Shown here piece after piece: positions 33,457-41,154 of a stretch of DNA of 64,000 bases. This stretch comes from Nocardia asteroides. Its GTDB lineage: Bacteria; Actinomycetota; Actinomycetes; Mycobacteriales; Mycobacteriaceae. The DNA is taken from assembly GCF_900637185.1 (NCBI RefSeq), contig NZ_LR134352.1, positions 6,376,001 to 6,440,000 of the forward strand. Reading direction: 5' to 3'. Made by a program: the position numbers and the translations under genes. How positions within the stretch are numbered: the first letter of the stretch is position 1; every line of letters starts with the position of its first letter. The notes beneath the pieces are model-generated. The model made no database searches and was not told the origin of the DNA. It saw only the letters and a list, made by a program, of their open reading frames with translations.

Positions 33457-34584
33457 CTACAGCTCGGGCAGGTCGTAGCCGCCGACGCGGTCGGCCAGCA
33501 CCCGCCGATGTTCCAGCGCGCCACCGAGCGTCTGCCCGATCGCGGTGAGCCGGGCGACGTAGTGGCTCACCGGATACTCCGCGGTGACGCCGATGCCGCC
33601 GTGCATCTGCACCGCCTCCTGCCCGATGTGCTCGGCCGAACGGCCCACCTGCAATCGCGCCCGCGAGGCCACCACCGGATCGTTGCCGCCGTCGGCGAGC
33701 GCGGCGGTGGCGAACAAGCTCATGCTGCGGGCCAGTTCGAGCGAGACGTAGCAGTCCGCGGCCCGCTGGGTGAGCGTCTGGAACTTCGACAAGGTGACGC
33801 CGAACTGCTTGCGCGCCTTGAGGTACTCGGTGGTCAGGGTCAGCGCGATCTCCATCGCCCCCACCGATTCCGCGCACAGCGCCGCCTGCGCGTACCCCTG
33901 GGTCAGCGCGATCTGCTCGGCCGCGTCGACGGTGTCGCCGAGCAGCTCACCGGGCGCGCCGTCGAAGTCGAACTGCGCGCCGCGCCTGCCGTCGAAGGTC
34001 CGGTAGGCGCGCTTGGTGACGCCGGCGCCGGTGGGATCGACCAGCAGCAGGCCCGTGCCGCCGCCGGGCAGCACCGCACTGACGATCAGCTCGTCGGCGA
34101 CATCACCGCGCAGCACGGGGTTCTTCACCCCGGACACGGTGTAGCCGTCGCCCTGCGCGGCCGCCGTCGTGGTGAGTTCGGTGGCGGGCCAGCGCTGTCC
34201 CGGTTCGGCATGGGCGAAGGCGAGCAGTTTCTCGCCGCCCGCCAGCGCGGGCAGCAGCCGGGCGCGCTGTTCGGCGCTGCCGGTGAGCTCGAGCAGCTTG
34301 GCCGGGATCACCACCGCGTCGAGGACCGGTTCCGGGGCCAGCGCGCGGCCGAGCTCCTCCTGCACCAGCATCGCCTCGACCGGGCCCGCACCGACGCCGC
34401 CGTCGTCCTCGTCGATGGTCAGGCCGAGCACGCCCAGCTCGGCGAGCTGCTTCCAGACCGTGCGGTTCCAGCCGGGGTCGGTCTCGCCGACCTTGGCCAG
34501 CGCTTCGCCGTCGTAGAACCGGCGCAGCAGGTCGCGCACGGTGTCGCGCAGCATCGTCTGTTCTTCGGTGAGTTCCAGATCCAT
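33457..34584 (-). CDS. Acyl-CoA dehydrogenase, second subunit of a FadE pair
   Basis: A 375-residue acyl-CoA dehydrogenase. MDLELTEEQTMLRDTVRDLLRRF is the family N-terminus; SVGAMEIALTLTTEYLKARKQFG and HGGIGVTAEYPVSHYVARLTAIG are the conserved C-terminal blocks. Actinobacteria often build acyl-CoA dehydrogenases from two unlike adjacent subunits (alpha2beta2), which split FAD binding and catalysis, in steroid side-chain and similar pathways; the arrangement here matches that pattern. It starts 9 bases after the stop of its partner. The substrate is unknown. Confidence 0.88.
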   Translation of the reverse strand: MDLELTEEQTMLRDTVRDLLRRFYDGEALAKVGETDPGWNRTVWKQLAELGVLGLTIDEDDGGVGAGPVEAMLVQEELGRALAPEPVLDAVVIPAKLLELTGSAEQRARLLPALAGGEKLLAFAHAEPGQRWPATELTTTAAAQGDGYTVSGVKNPVLRGDVADELIVSAVLPGGGTGLLLVDPTGAGVTKRAYRTFDGRRGAQFDFDGAPGELLGDTVDAAEQIALTQGYAQAALCAESVGAMEIALTLTTEYLKARKQFGVTLSKFQTLTQRAADCYVSLELARSMSLFATAALADGGNDPVVASRARLQVGRSAEHIGQEAVQMHGGIGVTAEYPVSHYVARLTAIGQTLGGALEHRRVLADRVGGYDLPEL

Positions 34585-34593
34585 GTCAGCGCC

Positions 34594-35766
34594 TCACAAT
34601 CCGAGGATCGTGGAGGAAATGATCGAGCGCTGTACCTCGCTCGAGCCTCCGTAGATGGTGACCTTGCGGTAGTTCAGATAGCCGGGACCGGAGTGCTGGG
34701 CCCAGCCGGGCGAGGCGATGCCGTCGGCGTCCACCGGGAGCGCGTCGGCGCCCGCGATGTCGAGCAGCAGTTCGGTGGCCGCCTGCTGCAGCTCGGAGCC
34801 GCGCAGCTTGAGCACCGAGGAGGCCGGGTTGGGCTTGCCGTCGGCGGAATTGGAGACCACCCGCAGCTGGGTGAGTTCCAGGGCCAGCAGCTCGTTCTCC
34901 AGCTCGGCCACCCGCGCCGCGAAGACCGGGTCCTCGAGCAGCGTGCCGTGGCCCGTCCTGGTCTGGCGGGCATAGTCTTTCGCGAGCCCGATCTTGACCT
35001 TGGTCTTGCCGACGCCGGTGATGCTGGTGCGCTCGTTGCCGAGCAGGAACTTGGCGTAGGTCCAGCCCTGGTTCTCCTCGCCGACCAGCTGATCGGCGGG
35101 CACCCGGACGTTCTCGAAGAAGACCTCGTTCACCTCGTAGCTGCCGTCGATCAGCTTGATCGGGCGCATGGTGACGCCGGGCGACTTCACGTCGAAGAGC
35201 AGGAACGAGATGCCCGCCTGCTTCTTGGGCGCGTTCGGGTCGGTGCGCACGAGGCAGAAGATCCAGTCGGCGTACTGGCCCAGGGTGGTCCAGATCTTCT
35301 GGCCGTTGACGATGTAGGAGTCGCCGTCGCGCACCGCGGTGGTGCGCAGCGAGGCGAGGTCGGAGCCGGCGTCGGGTTCGGAGAAGCCCTGGCACCACCA
35401 GATGTCGAGGGCCGCGGTGGGCGGCAGGAAGCGCTGTTTGAGTTCCTCGGAGCCGAACTGGGCGATCACCGGGCCGACCATCGAGGCGTTGAACGTGAGC
35501 GGCTCGGGCACCGAGGCCAGCTGCATCTCGTCGAGCCAGAGGTGGCGCTGCATCGGCGTCCAGTCCTTGCCGCCCCAGGCCACCGGCCAGTTCGGCACGG
35601 CCAGACCGTGGTCGTTGAGGATCTTGTTCGCGGTGACGATGTCGTCGCGGGACAGCTCGTGGCCGTACTTGACGCGGTCGCGGATCTCCACCGGGATCTC
35701 GGTGGTGTAGAAGTGCCGGAGCTCGTCGCGGAAGGCGACCTCTTCAGGGGAAAGGGCTAACTTCAT
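34594..35766 (-). CDS. Acyl-CoA dehydrogenase, first subunit of a FadE pair
   Basis: A 390-residue acyl-CoA dehydrogenase. WCQGFSEPDAGSDLASLRTTA is the conserved FAD/substrate loop, NGQKIWTTLGQYADWIFCLVRT follows, and the end YGGSSEVQRSIISSTILGL corresponds to the usual catalytic-end block (Y-G-T-x-E-I-Q-R). It forms one transcript with the 375-residue partner and probably one heteromeric enzyme. Upstream, a TCGACA and TAGGTT pair spaced 18 bases is a reasonable promoter. No KstR-like operator was seen, so a steroid role is not indicated by regulation. Confidence 0.9.
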   Translation of the reverse strand: MKLALSPEEVAFRDELRHFYTTEIPVEIRDRVKYGHELSRDDIVTANKILNDHGLAVPNWPVAWGGKDWTPMQRHLWLDEMQLASVPEPLTFNASMVGPVIAQFGSEELKQRFLPPTAALDIWWCQGFSEPDAGSDLASLRTTAVRDGDSYIVNGQKIWTTLGQYADWIFCLVRTDPNAPKKQAGISFLLFDVKSPGVTMRPIKLIDGSYEVNEVFFENVRVPADQLVGEENQGWTYAKFLLGNERTSITGVGKTKVKIGLAKDYARQTRTGHGTLLEDPVFAARVAELENELLALELTQLRVVSNSADGKPNPASSVLKLRGSELQQAATELLLDIAGADALPVDADGIASPGWAQHSGPGYLNYRKVTIYGGSSEVQRSIISSTILGL

Positions 35767-35802
35767 CCGGGTCTCCCAGCGTGGTTGGTAGCCGTCGAAT
35801 GA

Positions 35803-35832
35803 AACCTACCTCTGAGTAAGCGGGAGTGTCGA
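35803..35832 (-). promoter_or_regulatory. Putative promoter of the acyl-CoA dehydrogenase pair
   Basis: Minus strand: -35-like TCGACA (35832-35827) and -10 TAGGTT (35808-35803), separated by 18 bases and located about 40 bases upstream of the ATG. Identified by eye only. Confidence 0.35.
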
Positions 35833-35963
35833 CTACATCACACCTGTCCGTCCGCGCGCCGGTGGTGACGTGCGCGCCGTCGGCTCGGCGACCCCCGCGC
35901 CGACCTGGTACGTTGCCAGACGAGCCGGGGAACCGGTGACGAGCAGCCACCGAGGAGTCACGG

Positions 35964-36791
35964 GTGAACGGCAGATCCATCGCAGGCAGGGCAGCGGCGG
36001 TCACCGCGGCGAGCATCGGCGCGCTGGCACTGCTGGCGAGCACCGCGAGCGCGAGCCCCACCCCGCTGGACGAGGGCCTCGGGAACCTGTCGCGGATCGC
36101 CGGGGAGGACGTCTCGGCCAAGGCCGGCGTCGGCGCGCTGGACAGCTTCACCAAGCTGGTCGGCGCCGACACCCTGCGCGACATCTCCGCGCAGTTCATC
36201 CCGTTCAGCTACGCCGCGCCGACCTTCGGCTGCGGCAGCAACGGCCCGATCACCACCATCATCGCCGCCGCCACGGTCGAGGGACCGGGCCCGCGCACGG
36301 AGACCAGCCTGACCCCCGGCGACATCCGGTTCAGCGCCAGCCCGCGGCACACCGGCTTCGCGCTGGCATCCGGGCTCAGCGTGGCCTGGGTGAACGTGAA
36401 CAACGGGCAGAGCGGCATCGTCGCCCTCGACGACCAGACCGAGTTCCAGCTGCCGTCGCTGTCGAAGACCGTGCACAGCGGCGCGGGCACGATCATCGCC
36501 TCCATGTGGGGCACCATCGACTACCCCGGCGCGCGCTGCGTGATGACACCGACCGTGGGCACCTTCGTCGTCCCCGATCTGCCGGTGCAGGCCACCGAGG
36601 CCCCCGCGGCGCCCGCCGCGCCGGCACCGCAGGCCACCAGCCCGGGTTCGGGTGAGGGGGGAACACCGCAGACGCAGGCGCCCGCGCCCGAAACCCCCGC
36701 GCCCGCACCGGCTCCGGTGCCCGCTCCGGTGGAGACGCCGCAGCCCGCGGCTCCGGCGCCCGCGCCGTCCGCGGTCACCGTCGGCGGCTGA
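35964..36791 (+). CDS. Secreted protein with Pro/Ala-rich C-terminal tail
   Basis: A 275-residue exported protein. The signal peptide runs to ~31, with cleavage expected after STASA (AAAVTAASIGALALLASTASA). The mature domain has a cysteine pair (FGCGSNG and ARCVMTP), aromatic beta-rich sequence, and an ending of GTIDYPGARCVMTPTVGTFVV. The last ~70 residues are Pro/Ala/Glu-rich (APAPETPAPAPAPVPAPVE), as in cell-wall-associated proteins. No function is recognised. Start is GTG 35964 with GAGGAG six bases upstream. Divergent from the FadE pair and convergent with the beta-propeller gene. Confidence 0.75.
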   Translation: MNGRSIAGRAAAVTAASIGALALLASTASASPTPLDEGLGNLSRIAGEDVSAKAGVGALDSFTKLVGADTLRDISAQFIPFSYAAPTFGCGSNGPITTIIAAATVEGPGPRTETSLTPGDIRFSASPRHTGFALASGLSVAWVNVNNGQSGIVALDDQTEFQLPSLSKTVHSGAGTIIASMWGTIDYPGARCVMTPTVGTFVVPDLPVQATEAPAAPAAPAPQATSPGSGEGGTPQTQAPAPETPAPAPAPVPAPVETPQPAAPAPAPSAVTVGG

Positions 36792-36856
36792 ACCGCAGGG
36801 CACGGTCGGCCGCTGATCGGCCCGCTCTCGTCAGTCCGCCGGGCGTGGGACCGCCG

Positions 36857-37771
36857 CTAGCCGAGCGGCCGGATGCGCAGGACCGTGCCCTCTTCCGATC
36901 CGGCCAGCAGGGCCGAGGAGTCGGCGGGATCGGCGACCACCGCCGTCAGCGGCTGGGTGGAGACGACATTGCAGGCCGCGCCCGTCGCCGGGTCCACGCG
37001 GACGAGATGACCGGCCAGCGTGGTGACGTAGAGGACGCCGTCGCGCACGACCAGGTCGTCGACGAAATCGGGCAGCGTGCCGAACGAGGTCAGGTCGGCG
37101 ACCGTGCTGCTCACGGCCGGGTTCGTCCGCGACAGTCGCAGCACCCGGCCCACCGGCGCGCCGTCGGCGGTGACGTAGTTGGCCGTGACGTAGACCGAAT
37201 CACCCACGACGACAATGCCGTTGGGCCCCTCGACGTTCACCGACGACCACCACTCCATGTCCTCGCTGCCGTCGCGGCGCAGCCGGTGCACGCCGTCGCG
37301 GGTGGTGACGTAGAGGTTGCCGTCGGCGTCGAACGCGGCGCCGTTGGGCTGCGGGAAACCGGTGGCGAAGGGCGCCGGGACCGGCTTGTCGGCCGTGGGG
37401 TCGAAGCGGACGATCCCACCCGACCCGGCCAGCGGCGAATTGCCGGTGACCACGTAGAGCAGGCCGTCCGGACCTAACCGGACCGCGCCGGGGGCGGCCA
37501 CCGCGACGGTCGCGACGAGCTTGCCGTCGCGGTCGTAGCGCTGCACCTCACCGCGCATCACCCGCGACACCCACAGGTCGCCCTCGCTGTCGAGACCGAA
37601 GTTCTCCGACCAGTCCAGCAGCGGCACGCTCGACCGGATGGCGACGTCCTGGCGCGCCTGTCCGCACTCGGCGGTGGGGGCCGCGCCCGCGGTCCCGGTC
37701 CCGAGCGACACGGTGGTCACGACGGCCGCGCCGACGACGACGTGGGCGACGCAACGGCGGAACGACGACAT
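36857..37771 (-). CDS. Exported SMP-30/gluconolactonase-like beta-propeller protein
   Basis: A 304-residue protein. A signal peptide covers ~1-31 (VVVGAAVVTTVSLGTGTAGA|APTA). The mature part consists of repeated blades of the SMP-30/NHL type: LDWSENFGLDSEGDLWVS, GLLYVVTGNSPLAG, PNGAAFDADGNLYVT, GPNGIVVVGDSVYV and DDLVVRDGVLYVTTLAGHLVRVDP. Such proteins include lactonases and ligand-binding propellers; metal-binding residues cannot be verified without alignment. Start ATG 37771 has GAGGT a few bases upstream. A much longer open frame extends upstream but lacks a signal-consistent start. Exported and probably periplasmic or cell-wall located. Confidence 0.75.
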   Translation of the reverse strand: MSSFRRCVAHVVVGAAVVTTVSLGTGTAGAAPTAECGQARQDVAIRSSVPLLDWSENFGLDSEGDLWVSRVMRGEVQRYDRDGKLVATVAVAAPGAVRLGPDGLLYVVTGNSPLAGSGGIVRFDPTADKPVPAPFATGFPQPNGAAFDADGNLYVTTRDGVHRLRRDGSEDMEWWSSVNVEGPNGIVVVGDSVYVTANYVTADGAPVGRVLRLSRTNPAVSSTVADLTSFGTLPDFVDDLVVRDGVLYVTTLAGHLVRVDPATGAACNVVSTQPLTAVVADPADSSALLAGSEEGTVLRIRPLG

Positions 37772-37903
37772 GGCAGACCTCGACTCTGTTGACCAGCTCG
37801 ACGGGCGAAGTCTAACGGCTACCGGCAGGTAAGGGGATGCGCACATCCGCCGGGCGGTACGCGTGGGTACCGATGCTGTCGCACAGGGCAATTCGCCCGG
37901 CGT

Positions 37904-37909
37904 CATAAT
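37904..37909 (+). promoter_or_regulatory. -10 element CATAAT of a leaderless promoter
   Basis: CATAAT ends exactly six bases before GTG 37916, so the transcript probably starts at the start codon of the alpha/beta hydrolase gene. Confidence 0.5.
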
Positions 37910-37915
37910 CGGTGC

Positions 37916-38518
37916 GTGCCCTACTTCGACAGTCCGCGCGGCAGGCTGCACTACCGGCGGTGGCCGGTGGAGCGGCCAGCCGTGTCGCTGGTGCTGCTGC
38001 CGGGTACCGGCCAGCACAGCGGGCACTACCACCGCCTCGCCGACGCGCTGGGTCCCACCGGGATCGAACTGTGGGCACTGGACACCGCGGGACAGGGCCT
38101 GAGCGAAGGTGATCCGGCGGCGCCGGGCACCATCGCCGAACTGGCCGCCGACGCGCGCGGACTGCTCGACGAGGTCGCCGGTGCGACGGCCACCGCGCCG
38201 GTGCTGATGGGTCATTCGCTCGGCGCTGTCACGGCCCTGTCCGTCGCCGCGGACCACGACGGACTGGCCGCGCTCGTGCTCTGCGGCACACCGCGCCACG
38301 CCACCGAATTCACCCCCGCACCGGGTCTGCCGGTGCTCGCGGTGCACGGGGTCGACGATCGGCGCGCGCCGATCGATGCGGTGCGGCTATGGACAGCACG
38401 GCACGGATCGGTAGATTTGCGCGAGTACACCGACGCCGGACACGACCTGTTGCACGAACCGGTGCAGCAGCGGGTCGCGGCCGAGATCGCGGAGTGGGTA
38501 CTCGCCGCGGTGCGATGA
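37916..38518 (+). CDS. Alpha/beta hydrolase
   Basis: A 200-residue serine hydrolase of the monoacylglycerol-lipase-like group. LLPGTGQHSGHY is the oxyanion region, MGHSLG carries the nucleophile Ser101, VDDRRAP an acidic residue and DAGHDLL the catalytic histidine. It is short for the family, with little or no lid domain. Start GTG 37916 follows a -10 hexamer by six bases and has no ribosome site, consistent with leaderless translation. The type VII cassette starts 19 bases after its stop and may share its transcript. Confidence 0.85.
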   Translation: MPYFDSPRGRLHYRRWPVERPAVSLVLLPGTGQHSGHYHRLADALGPTGIELWALDTAGQGLSEGDPAAPGTIAELAADARGLLDEVAGATATAPVLMGHSLGAVTALSVAADHDGLAALVLCGTPRHATEFTPAPGLPVLAVHGVDDRRAPIDAVRLWTARHGSVDLREYTDAGHDLLHEPVQQRVAAEIAEWVLAAVR

Positions 38519-38537
38519 ACGACGGAGGGGGAAGACG

Positions 38538-38927
38538 GTGCAACCGAATCGAACAGGGCTGCCGAACACGGCCGCCCTCGGCCAGGCCGTGGACGAAGGC
38601 GGGCTGTGGATCGACGGCCTGCTGGTCGCCGACGGCGCCCCGGAACGCTGCGCGCTGCGCTACGAGCGACTGGCCGACGCGGTGGACGCCCAGCTGACGG
38701 CGCTCGGCGCGACGGCGGTGATCCCCGGTTTCGGCCCGCTGGCCTCGGGCACCGCGCTGCGCACCGGTTTCGAGACGAAGGCCGCCGACGCGCTCGAGCA
38801 GCTACGGGCCTACGCGAGCACCGCGCGCGAACTCGCCGCCGTGCTGCGTGCCGCGGGCGCGGCCTACCGCGAGGGCGACCAGGCCACGGCCGCCTCGATC
38901 ACCCGGGCCGGAGGCCAGGATGCGTAG
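38538..38927 (+). CDS. PE-like small type VII secretion protein
   Basis: A 129-residue helical protein, unlike any family recognised in detail. After a variable start, the last ~60 residues (GFETKAADALEQLRAYASTARELAAVLRAAGAAYREGD) look like a helix of a WXG100/PE hairpin, ending with YREGD, which fits the YxxxD/E type VII export signal. The next gene encodes a PPE/EspB-like protein and overlaps it by eight bases, and an EspG gene follows. In mycobacteria PE and PPE proteins are exported as a pair with EspG as chaperone, so the same organisation is inferred. Start is GTG 38538, preceded by a GGAGGGGG stretch. Confidence 0.6.
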   Translation: MQPNRTGLPNTAALGQAVDEGGLWIDGLLVADGAPERCALRYERLADAVDAQLTALGATAVIPGFGPLASGTALRTGFETKAADALEQLRAYASTARELAAVLRAAGAAYREGDQATAASITRAGGQDA

Positions 38928-40449
38928 CATTTCCGGCCGCACCGCGGGCACCGATCCCGACTACGCCCCCGTCGTCGAGGTCTTCGACAATCTCTCGCAC
39001 ACCCAGATCTACGAAGCCGTGCGGCAACTGGATCCGGCCGCGCTGACCAGCGCGGGCGAGGTCTTCCTGACCACCGCCACCGGGCTGGGCACCGAGGTGG
39101 AGAACGCGCACGCCGAGATCAGCGCCGCGATCGCCGACGGCTGGCGCGGTGGCGCCGCCCAGTCGGCCGCCGACGCGATCACCGCGTTCGAGCAGGCGGG
39201 CAGGCGGATCGCCGATGTGCTCACCGCCGTCGGTGTGCGCCTGGGGCAGGCGGGCGACGCCGCCGAGTCGGTGCGCGCGGCCGTCGCCGAACCGTCCACG
39301 GTGCGACCGGATTCGGCGGCCGCGCTGCTGGACAACGAGCGGGCCACCGACAACGCGGACATCACCCGGCGGGCCGAGGACGCCCGGCTCGACGCGGTCC
39401 GTGCCATGGAGACGATCTACGCGGGCGCGTTCGTGCCTACCGGCGCCGGGGTGCCTGCCTTCCCCGACCCCGTCACCGAACCGGGCGCCGTGCCCGCTGC
39501 CGCCGTGCCGAAGGCCGGAGCCCCGTCGTCCGCCGAGTTCGTCGTCGCGGCACCGGGTGTCGGCGCTCCCGCCACCGCCGATGCGGCTGCGGAGGCACCC
39601 GGCGTGGTCACCGTCGGTGCCGCCGACCCGGCCACCGCTGCGTCCGCAATTACCGCGATCGACGGAACCCGTCCGGCGACAACGACTTCCGCGGCCGCGT
39701 TCGTTCCCCCGGCCACCGCACCCGCGGCCGTCGCGGCGCCCGGACAGGTCGTCCAACCCGCGCCGGGGACCGTCCCCGCCGCCGTGGGCGGATCGGCTGG
39801 AGCCGCCGCGCCGGTCGGCTACGCCTCCGCCGATCCGAGCATCGGCCGCCCCGCCCGGACCACCCGCCCCGGGTCCGCCGACACCCTGGCTGGTGGACCC
39901 CGCACGGCCACCGATGAATTCGCCTCGGCCGCCGACGGCGGTCCGGTCACCGCCGCCGACCCGGGCAGCCCCATCACGCCCACTCACACGGGCGATTCCA
40001 CCACGGCCGCCGACGCAGGCGATCCCACTATCCCCGCCAACTCGGGCCACCCCGTCACAGCCGCCGGCGCGGGCGTTCCCACGATGCCCGCCAACTCGGG
40101 CCACGCCGTCACGGCCGCCAACGCCGGCGATCCCACCTCCGCAGCCTCGGCCGACGGACGCCATGACGCGGCCGCCGCGAGCGCCGACGCCACCGCGGGG
40201 ATGAGCGCGGGCGCCATCGGCGGTCTGATGGGCGGCGCCATGGTGGCCGCCGACACCACCCGCCCGTCCGGCGGTCCCCGCCCGCAGCCCAGGCAGGACG
40301 ACTACGAGGACGAGGACGACGACGAGTTCCTGCGTTTCCTCGACGAGGAACCGACCTACCTGGAACCCGCGGACGAGGTGAACGCCCTGATCGGCAAGAT
40401 GGAGCCGACCAGTCCCGCCGTGCTCGGTGAGTGGACCGAGCGGGGGTGA
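38920..40449 (+). CDS. PPE-like type VII secretion substrate with disordered repeat tail
   Basis: A 509-residue protein. Residues ~20-170 are helical, with a WXG element in IADGWRGGAAQSAADAI and a following helix ITAFEQAGRRIADVLTAVG, as in PPE/EspB-type substrates. The middle ~250 residues are low-complexity Ala, Pro, Thr and Gly with imperfect repeats (ITPTHTGDSTTAADAGDPT and similar). The end is highly acidic (DDYEDEDDDEFLRFLDEE) and contains YEDED, a second possible YxxxD match. Start ATG 38920 overlaps the upstream gene by eight bases. The GTG of the EspG gene overlaps its stop. Possibly exported with the preceding protein. Confidence 0.65.
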   Translation: MRSISGRTAGTDPDYAPVVEVFDNLSHTQIYEAVRQLDPAALTSAGEVFLTTATGLGTEVENAHAEISAAIADGWRGGAAQSAADAITAFEQAGRRIADVLTAVGVRLGQAGDAAESVRAAVAEPSTVRPDSAAALLDNERATDNADITRRAEDARLDAVRAMETIYAGAFVPTGAGVPAFPDPVTEPGAVPAAAVPKAGAPSSAEFVVAAPGVGAPATADAAAEAPGVVTVGAADPATAASAITAIDGTRPATTTSAAAFVPPATAPAAVAAPGQVVQPAPGTVPAAVGGSAGAAAPVGYASADPSIGRPARTTRPGSADTLAGGPRTATDEFASAADGGPVTAADPGSPITPTHTGDSTTAADAGDPTIPANSGHPVTAAGAGVPTMPANSGHAVTAANAGDPTSAASADGRHDAAAASADATAGMSAGAIGGLMGGAMVAADTTRPSGGPRPQPRQDDYEDEDDDEFLRFLDEEPTYLEPADEVNALIGKMEPTSPAVLGEWTERG

Positions 40450-41150
40450 ACTGGCACCTGACGCCGGACCAGTTCGCGCTGGCCTGGGCGCGCACCGACG
40501 GCGACCGGATCCCGTATCCGCTCGCCGTGCGCGCCTCGGCCCGCGACACCGCCGAACGCGCTGCGCGTCAGCCCGCGCTCGACGCCTGGTGCGCCGCGAC
40601 GCTGGACGCGGACCTGTCGGCGGCGCTGCGGGTCCTCGGCAAGCCGGAGATCCGGGTCGAGGTGTGCGGCTCGGCGACGGCGCCGGTGCGGATGCTCGGT
40701 GCCGTCACCGGTGATGTCGCGGTGCTCGCGGTCCAGGCGCCCGGTACCGGCGACGACCGGGGTGGGACCGTGCACGTCCAGGTCGGCGGCACGAAACGGT
40801 TCGCCGCCCAGGTCTTCTCCCGCCTGCCCGCCTGTCCCGTCGGCGCCGGGCCACGGCTGTCCGCGCTCGCCGCCCGGGTGCGCGAGGACAGCCGCGATCT
40901 GGTGACCGCACCCGTCGCCGGGCCGTCCGAGGCGGCGCGCGTCCGCAAGCTGCTGCAGCGGCCGCGCAGCGGGATCGGCCAGATCCTGGTCGGCCCCGGC
41001 GCCCACGAACCGCCGTCCGGGGTGCTGTCGTGGATCGACGTCACCGGCGACGGTCGCTACCTGGTGCACACGGGCCACCACGTCGACATCGTCGCCGCGG
41101 CGCCGGATACCGCCGCCGACTGGCTACGCAGGCTGCTGCGCCGGGTCTGA
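40446..41150 (+). CDS. EspG-family type VII secretion chaperone
   Basis: A 234-residue EspG-like protein. NWHLTPDQFALAWARTDGDRIPYPL is the typical opening; SGIGQILVGPGAHEPPSGVLSWIDVTGDGRYL matches the family's C-terminal beta/helix block (R-x-G-x-G-x-I). EspG proteins bind the PPE partner of PE/PPE pairs in the cytosol and keep it soluble for the ESX secretion channel. Start GTG 40446 overlaps the previous TGA (GTGA); GTG 40431 is an alternative. No EccC, EccD or MycP gene is in the window, so the channel must be encoded elsewhere. Convergent with the TM0106-type gene, only four bases apart. Confidence 0.82.
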   Translation: MNWHLTPDQFALAWARTDGDRIPYPLAVRASARDTAERAARQPALDAWCAATLDADLSAALRVLGKPEIRVEVCGSATAPVRMLGAVTGDVAVLAVQAPGTGDDRGGTVHVQVGGTKRFAAQVFSRLPACPVGAGPRLSALAARVREDSRDLVTAPVAGPSEAARVRKLLQRPRSGIGQILVGPGAHEPPSGVLSWIDVTGDGRYLVHTGHHVDIVAAAPDTAADWLRRLLRRV

Positions 41151-41154
41151 GAAC

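Noticed and set aside
36792..36856. Short GGCCG...CGGCC hairpin as terminator
   Set aside because: Only a five-pair stem, which is expected by chance in such GC-rich DNA.
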